Source of the DNA: Alligator mississippiensis
Taxonomy: Eukaryota; Chordata; Crocodylia; Alligatoridae
Direction: 5' to 3'
Length of the DNA: 64,000 nucleotides
NCBI RefSeq assembly: GCF_030867095.1
Contig: NC_081824.1
Span: 237,920,719-237,984,718, forward strand
Part shown: positions 56,095 to 64,000 of the stretch, piece after piece
Layout: each line of letters begins with the position of its first letter
Numbering within the stretch: position 1 is the stretch's first letter
The notes under the pieces: generated by a model
What the model was told of the DNA's origin: nothing
Database searches by the model: none
The model's input: the letters and a program-made list of their open reading frames with translations, nothing else
Made by a program: the position numbers and the translations under genes

Positions 56095-57300
56095 GCAGCA
56101 GGACAGTGTGGGAGAAGACAAAGGCAAAGGTAATGCAGAGACTGGGGCTGTGGCACATGCATGCTCTTTCCATGGGGTAGCTCATTGCGCTTGTGAAGGT
56201 GGTGTTGTTACCAGTGCTTCCCTACTTACAAGTATGTCACCCACGGGATCCAGAGGGCCATGTGCATTTTCTTTTGGGGCTCCAGATGGGAAAAGGCTGC
56301 CTGGAAGACCTTGTACAAGGACAAGAGGGCCAGGGGCATGCCAGACATCCTCCTGTTCCTGTGGGCCAAGTATACAAGCCCGATCTGCAAGCTGGTGATG
56401 GACGCAGAATCCAAAACCACTTGTCTGATGAGATATTTTGCAGGGCACATCCTGAGACATTGTTGGGTGTTCACCCCAACCAACCACAGACCATGGGCTC
56501 ACGGTGGTTCTATGAGATCCTAAATCGGTGGCATAGCTTGTATGACCTGCAGAGTGCAGGCCTCATGACCATAAGCAACCACAAGAAGATCCAGGAGATG
56601 GTGAGGCTGAAGGACACCATGTCACCCGTGGACCTGCTCCCGGGCAGTGTGTGCCAAGCTGTGTGGGAGCACATCAACCACAAGGACCTGTGCAAAGATC
56701 ACAAGGACCTGAAGTAGCTCATAGCCCACTGAGCTCTGCCACTGAGGGCTGGGAGACATAGAGGGTCAGCTAGGGAGCCCCAGCTGCCCATGGCCCAACT
56801 GCCATGGAGCTACCAAGACTATCGACACACCTCCTCTGGCTCTGCACTTGCACCAAAGAGGTATGGAAAAGGGTGAAGCAGCTCTGCAAAGCGGTGACCA
56901 GCGTCAACCAACTAACCAGAGAAGCAGCGCTGTATGGGCATCTCACTAAACACCAGGGGACCCTATCGCCCAGTTTCTGTCCTGCGCTGGGAGCGCCCTG
57001 TGGAAGGACAGGAACCTCCTGTTGTACAGGAACACTGACATAGAGGTAGTAGGCTGTGTGAAAATGGCTCTGAGTGAACTCCAAACCTACTACCAGAAAT
57101 TGGTAGTGGAGGATGGAATGGATGCAGCCAAAGCCACCTGGCACAGACATGTGATACAGGACCTTCCAACTTCCACCGAGTGGAAAAGGCGGGGTGACAG
57201 CAAGGAAGAAGAAGAGACAAGTGGAACTGAGGACAGTGACAGCAGCAGTGGGTCCTCCAGCAGGAGCTGGAGCGACAGTGCCGTGGACGACAGGTGAACT
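56095..57300 (+). pseudogene. LINE C-terminal region remnant
   Basis: Post-RT sequence with a WASRWEKAAWKTLYKDKRARG-like stretch near 56285 is followed by a DIEVVGCVKMALSELQTYYQ segment (57034-57100). An acidic, serine-rich end stops at 57297. This matches the long C-terminal part of Tx1-like proteins in position. Confidence 0.55.
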
Positions 57301-57861
57301 GAGTATGTGACCCTGCAAGTGGGGTGGGGATGAAAGGAAAGGGTTGCCTGATCTGAGAGACCAGAAGTTGCTTGTGGGTGTAGTGCACGATGCAGCTATT
57401 GTAATGGGTTTGGGTGGCCAGCGGGCCTTTGTATGGGCACACAAGTGCAGGTATTGTAACGGGTTAAGGTTTTCTTTGTGGAGCAATACTCTGAGTGCAG
57501 AGATGTATAGATATTTTTACAAAAAAAAAAGTTTCCAGCTCTGACAGGGCCCTGGCAATGACAGGGGACCAGGATGCTGGGGTTCAGGGACCCACTAACC
57601 ACAACTGTGGGAGGAGCTAAACAGCAAAAGCTATCACAATGCTGATTTTCATGTCCAGTGCTTGCTGCTGAACATCTGGCACCTAATTCATGGTGTGAAG
57701 TGCTGTGGGAGGAAGATATCAAGATCAATGGGTATGTGCCCCTGCTGAACCCAGCAGCCTCAGCCTCCCCCTCTTCCTCATGGCCCAGGCTTTGAGCTTG
57801 GGCTTGACCCTCTGCCTTAAGCTTTCAGAGAGGTTTTCTGCCCATCCTTCCCATCCAGCAC

Positions 57862-59187
57862 CTAACAGGAGTGGGAGCTGGGCAAATACAGACTCTTAGC
57901 CAGGGGCTTCCTGCTCTGCCTAAAATCCCCTGTGGGACTCAGGTTTTCTGGGACCTGCACTGTGTTGACATGCATCTCCTCCGACGCAGGCAGAGTGAGG
58001 AAGGGGCAGTGTCTGTGGAGGGACAGGACCCAGCTGGAGCTCACAAACACACCCACCTTGAGCAGCACCCATGGGCTGAGTGTCTCCCTTTATGGGCTCT
58101 GGGTCCCTGGGGATAGCCTCCCCCCATGGGGTGTATCAGGGAACAGAGGACTGACTGGTGCTGGTTCTACTGGGGAAGTTTCATACCTTTCCTAGTTCCT
58201 GTAGGTGTTTTTTCACAAGGAGGAAAGCAGCTTTCTCTGGAGACAGCCCATCTTCCTTCTCCACCTCTTCATTCTCCTCTTCTGCATCCAGTTTCTCACC
58301 TGCTGGGCTGGGAATCACTGCAGCAAGGAGGAAAGGGGAGCAGGTGACTCCTGCACCCTGAGAGAAAGGGAAGTGGGGTGTGGGTGGCAGAGATGGTGTC
58401 GTGCTCCCCTCGCCAGCACAAGGCTGCAAGAGTCTAATGTCATCCCTCTCCATCACCCCCATCAACCCCTGCAGCCTCACACCCCCAGCAGGTCCCCTCA
58501 CTTGTGCGGCTGGGGTGCTCCTGGTCTTCAGGGACCTGTGTGACTCCTGAGGAGGAGCTGGTGTTTGGGCTGGTGCTTCTGGACCACAGGGAGCTATCCA
58601 AGTCCTCTGGGGCAGAGGAGCTGCTGGTTGGGCTGGTGGTTCGGGACTCCCGGGAGCCATTCAAGTCCTTCAAGGAGAAGCTGCTGGTTGGGCTGGTGCT
58701 CTCGACCTCCTGGGAGCTGTGCCAGTAATCCCAGGAAGAGCTGTAGCTCAGACTGGGGCTGCTACAGAACTGACTTGGCTCCTGCCCCAGGGAGGCTGGT
58801 CCCTCCTCCACAGGGGGCTGCCTCTTTCTGTGAGTCTGCAGGGTTGGGCTCCAGGCTGGTCAATGCCATGGGTAGAGAGAGAGCTGCATGGCTCTTCTGT
58901 TGCCTGGTCCCAGCTGCTCAGGCATATCCAGGGCCACCTCCACTTGGACCTGGAGGGGGTGGATTTTTTCACCTGCTCTTCCCCTACCACTGGGAACTGC
59001 TGGTTTTCCTTTGGAAGCAGATGGGGCACAGCCACTTCCTAGCCTTGATGGGCCCCTCCTTGTCATGGCAGGCAGGGCCCAAATCCTCCTGCCCAGGTGC
59101 CTGGATGCTTTCTTTTCCCATGAAAACTACCTTGGCCAATCTCTTCCTCAGCACCCACCTCAGTCTGTCCATCCTGCCACTGAGCAA
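57862..59187 (-). CDS. Candidate spliced gene of unknown function (3' part)
   Basis: Three minus-strand exons fit together in frame. The first spans 58827 (or 58835) to 58502, with a GTGAGG donor. The second is 58317-58187, with acceptor TTGCTGCAG and donor GTATGA. The last is 57978-57862, with acceptor GTCGGAG and stop TAG. They encode Ser/Thr/Pro-rich repeats, then an acidic helical part with EDGLSPEKAAFLLVKKHLQE, then a basic tail (QSRKPLAKSLYLPSS). An upstream open piece (59187-58991) with ARKWLCPICFQRK may be an earlier exon, but the junction is ambiguous. I do not recognise the protein. There is no poly(A) signal close by, so this needs transcript support. Confidence 0.4.
58501..58740 (-). 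repeat. 60/63-bp tandem coding-like repeat
   Basis: Three to four units with period 60 or 63 bp share CTGGTTGGGCTGGTG on the plus strand. On the minus strand each reads as a 20- or 21-residue unit of the form TSPTSSxS...DL. Both periods are multiples of three, which fits an expanded coding repeat in the candidate gene. Confidence 0.75.
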
Positions 59188-59189
59188 GA

Positions 59190-62100
59190 GTGGTTATCAA
59201 CTGGGTTTCAAGGCACCCCCTCTACACCCATCTGCCCCCACCCCTGCTCATCCAGGACACAGGCAGGTGAACCCTGGGTTTCACCCATGCCCCCAGAATC
59301 CCTGGCACTGAGGTTGGCAGGGGGGGGAGAGCCCTAGGCTTAGGATCAAAGACCTGCAGCTGGTTTGGACACACAGCTCCCTGCTCCTGCCCTTCACCTC
59401 TTACCCCATATGACTGGCTGTGGGCTGAAGCCCTTGGAAGTCCAGGTAGCCCCTGGGATGGACCCTGGGGCTGGGATTCAGGACTGCCAAGCAGAGGAAG
59501 ACAAGGGCCCCTTCTCTGGGACCAGCAACACCACAGCTTTGGGTTCCCTGCACATTCAGCCTGGGGTGCACTGGCTGACCTGGGAGCGGTGGGGAGTTTC
59601 AGTACCTGGGGATGTTTCCAACCCCCCAGAGGTGGTGGGAGAGCACCAGGGCCAAGGTCACCACATTGCAGGGGGATGGATTTCCTGCTCATTTCTGCAG
59701 TTCCTTGCCCAGGCTTGGGAAGTCCTCAGGGCATGCTGCAGGCCTCTCACCTGCCTTGGGGGGTGGGGGGGTGGAGTGCTGCTAGGCAGATGCTTAGAGG
59801 CCCTGGGGATGCCTCGCAGTCCTCCCTCCAGCTCTCGCACTTAGGCACCTCACCTCTGATGAATGTCCCATGCTGCCTAGACCTGCAGTTGCTGCCGTGG
59901 GATGGGATGACACCTACCACTGAAAGGGACTATGCCATCCTGTTGGAAGCCATCCTCTTACACAGCCCCTTGCCCGAAAGAAAACTGCACCTCTCCTACC
60001 CCTTTTCCTCTCTGCTTGACCATGCCACAACTCTTGTTTCTCCTGGACCTTCCCTTGCTGGCTCTTTCCTGCCATTCAAGGGGAACTCCTGCTGTGCTCC
60101 ACTGGCCTATTTGCACCTCACAACTGCTACTGGCTTCTCCCTCGAGCTTGTCTTCATGCCTGTTAGTACTTAGGAGAGGCCCATTCCCCTGCTCTGCACC
60201 ATCAACAAGTGTGGCTCAAAATGGATTGCAAGGAGAACCAGTGTTTCAGTCCAAACTTGCTGTGCACCATGTTCCAGCCATCCTGGCAGGGAAGAGAACC
60301 CTGTTCCAGGAAGCATTGGGAAGACTTGTGACATCCATGCCAGAAAAGATGGTCTGAATCAGAGATAAAGCACAGACAAGGTTAGAGCACAAAAATTTCT
60401 TATCATGGCCTAGGCAGGGGGTGGTTTCCAGAGCGTTTCCAGCTCCTGTCTCCTACACACACAGCTCCAGGAAGCGTTAGTCAGCCCCTCACTCCAAAGT
60501 CAGGGTCCTGTTTTCTGAACACTCTCCAGTTTTCTGCTATACTGTCTGACAACATAAGGGCTGATGTGTGATGCCCCAAGTCGGCACTGTGAATATAGTC
60601 CCACCCCATGGCTGGAGTCTCCCAACTCTCCTGCCACGATTTGATGGAATATGTAAAGAAGTGGGGGGGGGTTCAGTGGTATTCCTTCCCCTGATGACCT
60701 GAAGATGGGGTACTCATGGGTGTGCTGCAGTGGTTCTCGGGGCTTTACCTCCCCTACACCCCATCCACTCACCAGCTGCTCAGGACTTCATGCTGTCACC
60801 CCCAGGAGGGTATCCACCCCACAACTGTGGGTCCGGTGTGGGCACCAACAAAATGGCTGGCTGCTGGGATCTTACCTCGGTCCTGAGGCTCCTGACCCTG
60901 GCCTCAGGGTCTGAGCCATTGGTGTTAGATGATCCTCACAAAGAGGATTGCCACCTTGAAGCTCTAATGCTCCAGGCCTGGGAAGTGCCTATCCCCATCC
61001 CTGTGCCAGCTACTGCCCCCGGTCCTCTGCCCTGGGACAGTGGCTCCGGGACTCTTCCTGCTGGCATGCCAGCTCTTGGCATGCCTGGCATGTTCCCAGC
61101 TGGCCTCTCCCTCTTCCCAGCCAGCTTCCAGTGGGGTTTTTAAATCTCCCATGGTGGTGGCCACAGCTGACGTAATCAGCTGGTTGCTGCGCAGCCTGGG
61201 AAGCAGCTGCTTGAACAACCAGCGAAACACCGGCTCTCATGGCTCTCCCTCCACCCCTGCCTGCCTGGAAGGTAAGTTTCCTGGGGCATGGGTGGCCCTG
61301 CTCCCTTTTTTGGGGACACCAGGGTTCACCCCCAGCATTTCTGAACCCTGCAGGGCTTCCCCCGCCACATGATGAAAGTTGCAACACTTCCGTGACTACT
61401 GTCCTTTTTCTTAAACAATGGCTGTATAGCCAGGGCACTTAGAGGCCTTTGTCTTTGCACGTGGCTGCATTGTTCCACTTGCTGGTGGCACAGCAGAAGC
61501 TAGAACTGTTTCTAACTTCTCAGTTTCCAACTTCTTCAGCTTTGATCTCAGATCCTTTCAAATTGTTAGTTGTTTCTCATGTGCCACTTCTTACACCTTG
61601 TAGTGATCATTAAGTTCAATAAACACAGGCATACAAGGAATGAGAAGAACTAAACAACAACAATTATTGTGGAGCAGTAAGCAAGCCTCTGCAACCCAGT
61701 TTCTCTCTAACTAGCTACTCTCTGAGACACCTTTTCCCAATTCCTACCTTTTTCAGTCTTCTAAGTTAAGGAGCATTCATAAATTATAACTTTTATCACT
61801 ACACCAACTGCACCCAATGCAGAAAGGAAGGAGAAAGTCCTGCTCATTTCTTCTGCAACCTCAACAGTACAGGAGTAGCTGTATGAGGGAAGGAGACTAG
61901 CTATAGGTCCACTGTACCTGTCTGCATGGAGAGACTTGGGTAGGACAACAATGATCATGAGTTATGCCCTGGGTGGAAAGACCTTGATGCTGCAAGATGG
62001 GGGTGGGACAAGGATAGAGGAGTTCTGTCCCAGCTTTCATCGCTGACCATGCTTCAGAAAGAAGTGAAGAAGTTGGGGAAAATGGAACACCTATGGTGCT

Positions 62101-62556
62101 TGACTCAGGCACTCTGGACTGGGGTCTCCCCACCCACAGGACCCTAGGGAACACATGGAGGCCAGGGTGCGTCAGGCACAGCAGGGCCTGGAGCAACCAC
62201 AGGCAGTGCAGTGGTTGCTGGCACCTTATTAGTTGCAGTGTTCATGGAAAATGTGCATAAAATCAAATAACATTGAAATGGAAACTTCACCTATCTCTTT
62301 CCCCCATGCTAATGTAACCCAGGAACACCCAAGGGTGTGCCTATCCTCAATTGGAAGGGATAGATGAGGCAGGCAACAGTGCTGTTAGGAGGACACCGGT
62401 GATTTGAGCGTGGGTCCCTCTTTCCTCTATAGAGTCAACTCCATGCCAATGCTCTTAACTATTTACAGTTTATTGAATTATATATATATTGAATAAGAAG
62501 TGATATGTGTATAGGTAAATATTCTAGTAGGTAACAAAGGAAAACTTTCTGAAAAT
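59190..62556. other. No supported gene
   Basis: This is GC-rich to about 61.2 kb with many spurious open frames on both strands. Further 5' exons of the minus-strand candidate gene may lie here (61230-60964 has a plausible open piece), but I cannot place splice sites. On the minus strand near 62470 is an AATAAACTGTAAATAGTTA word like that at 12502-12522. Confidence 0.35.
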
Positions 62557-62561
62557 ATTCT

Positions 62562-63282
62562 TGTCACAACCAAATTAAGTAGTGCCCATGTCACAAACAA
62601 GTAATAACCATTTAAAACATTTTTTTCTGCACTAGGTTAACTAAGGGTTAACAATAATGATAGTAACCGCTTTTTTCTGCGCATGTCAAAAAGAAATTTA
62701 TTGCTGCGCCACTAACAGAGATAAAAACTTTTGCCTTCTTTGCTTTATATAAATCATTATAATTGGTCAAAGAAAACAAGGAGTAACCCTGTGAAAATAA
62801 CACCCTAGCAAAGACCGCTAGATAATTGACGATTCTAATTAGATTTATGACGTGGCGAAAAACAATTGGCTATCATACAAACAAAACCCGCTTACATTTT
62901 TCGCAAAGTCGAAGACAACTCTGCCCACACCTTGGAGTAAATCTGACAATTTGATCAGTTGTCAGCGTCTTCCCGCCGCGACCTCCCTGGCGTACCCTTG
63001 CCCCGCGTGCCCGATAAGCCGACCGCCGGCCCGTATATATATATCTGCAGAATGACTGAACGACGATCTCTAAGCTGTAACTAACTAAGTATCTCTGACC
63101 TCCGTCTTACACCACCTTGACATGAGTAAACAATCTTGCTTTGCAACCGATAAGCGTCCACCTAATTAATTCCACTCCAAGTGTCACAAGTACCCGCCTG
63201 ACGGCCTTCTAAGGCCCCGGACCCTTATCTGCCTGGGTGGGAGTCAGGGAGAGCTGCTGGCTGGCTGCCCTGGGCCCCGACA
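62562..63282 (+). mobile_element. Solo LTR related to ERV-1 (721 bp)
   Basis: It starts TGTCACAACC and ends CCCCGACA. It is flanked by a perfect 5-bp duplication ATTCT (62557-62561, 63283-63287). It has a TATATATATA box near 63032-63043. Its CCTGGCGTACCC and CGATAAGCCG blocks match the ERV-1 LTR on the other strand. The GTAAGT site is degraded to ATGAGT. Confidence 0.88.
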
Positions 63283-63287
63283 ATTCT

Positions 63288-64000
63288 TAGCAATATTTTT
63301 TAACAACACCAAAGGTATACAGATAAATATTTACAATATGATAAGCCAAAAACCCATTATACAAAGCTAACCCAATTGCATAACATTTTGTACAACGTAT
63401 TCATAATTATGATAAGAATTACACAAAATATGAGGCACAGTTTTACACGATATAAGGCGCATTTACCTATGGATCCCAGCTAGCAAGGGGTGCTTCCCCT
63501 TCTATGGGTCTAGCTGGGAGGGAAACTTTCACCCGGGGCTTCCCTCTGGGGAGGGTTGTCTTATTTCAGGAATGCCTCTCCTGCGGGACCCAACTCTACC
63601 AGCAACTTACAATTTTCTTCAAGGAGTCATCAACCGGGCCTCGGAGTCCTTCAATCAATCAGAGGCCCCACCAGCATTGTCTGTATCACTCTGAGACCTC
63701 CCCTCCTGGCCCTGTGCCCTGCTTTGGGCACTGAGGGTTCCTCCAGCTCTCGTGGGGGGAAACCTAGCCGCTGCTGGCTGGGTTTACCTAGCTTTATGCC
63801 TAGGCCTTCTCTTTCCCAGGCTCTGCTCTAGGCTCCAGGGCTCTTTTAGTTCTTTGGCTGGGCCATGCTATGGGGCTCCAGTTACCTGGTTTACGCCAGG
63901 GTCAAACTGAGCAGGCTCAAGCTGCTCCCAGAACAGGTTTTCCCTGGACCAGACTTTACACTGTGTAGGCCAGAGCAGCCTCAAGCTGCTCCCAGGGTTG
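63288..64000. other. No supported gene
   Basis: AT-rich to 63.45 kb, then GC-rich. A CTCAAGCTGCTCCCAG word occurs at both 63917-63932 and 63981-63996, indicating a short direct repeat. No coding signal. Confidence 0.4.

Larger units (their letters stand above)
52420..57540 (+). mobile_element. Decayed Tx1-like LINE, nearly full length
   Basis: In order it holds an ORF1 with CCHC knuckles, an apurinic-type endonuclease, an RT with a YMDD box and a C-terminal tail, then a 3' UTR and a short A-run (57522-57531). Frames are broken by many stops and indels. The domain order and knuckle-bearing ORF1 fit the Tx1 branch of L1-like LINEs known from frogs, fish and reptiles. A related LINE clade cannot be excluded. 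Confidence 0.75.

Noticed and set aside
58565..59311. Long plus-strand open frame of 248 codons
   Set aside because: It is Trp/Pro/Cys-rich with no domain and runs antisense to the better-supported minus-strand exons and their tandem repeat. It looks like a shadow.
1..64000. CRISPR arrays, bacterial operons, riboswitches or ribosome-binding sites
   Set aside because: The sequence is vertebrate nuclear DNA with spliced genes and retroelements. No repeat-spacer array or prokaryotic signal was seen.

Overview
This looks like vertebrate nuclear DNA from a sauropsid. I favour a crocodilian, with a turtle as the alternative. The evidence is CR1 LINEs with the ORF1 esterase, a Penelope-like fragment, a decayed Tx1-like LINE, hAT and Tigger-like short elements, several copies of one old endogenous retrovirus (ERV) family, and a spliced TRIM gene. 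Species was not tested and is inference.

Layout. 1-10.8 kb: gene-poor; a CR1 in two pieces (3995-5750 and 6560-7760, minus strand) separated by a duplicated segment. 10.8-18.9 kb: an LTR fragment, a second CR1 tail, and a 3'-truncated minus-strand provirus, ERV-1 (gag, protease, RT, RNase H, integrase, partial env, 5' LTR), with many breaks. 18.9-23.0 kb: repeats only. 23.0-26.9 kb: a compact plus-strand provirus of the same superfamily, ERV-2, with two 761-bp LTRs, a primer site matching tRNA-Ser(GCT), a nearly open gag and an env-like tail; pol is gone. 27-37 kb: repeats, including an LTR nested inside another LTR (32.2-34.6 kb) and a Penelope-like fragment.

37.3-52.1 kb: the only convincing host gene. 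It is a seven-exon TRIM gene (40254-49426, plus strand) encoding RING, B-box, coiled coil and PRY-SPRY, 487 aa, with every splice site and phase intact. Two solo LTRs of one family, in the same orientation and each with a 4-bp target duplication, sit on either side of it. 52.4-57.5 kb: a decayed Tx1-like LINE. 57.9-59.2 kb: a candidate unidentified spliced gene on the minus strand. 62.6-63.3 kb: a solo LTR related to ERV-1.

The most unusual structure is in the ERV family. Copies carry tandem 36-bp units that each begin with a tRNA-Ser-type primer-binding sequence. In one solo LTR (32858-33764) two such units lie inside the LTR end, as if downstream primer use had lengthened U5 stepwise. The LTRs share a promoter core (octamer, inverted repeat around CCAAT, TATA), hairpin modules in U3 and a GTAAGT donor-like site. 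Gag has no zinc knuckle but has an N-terminal CxxC...HxxxH pattern.
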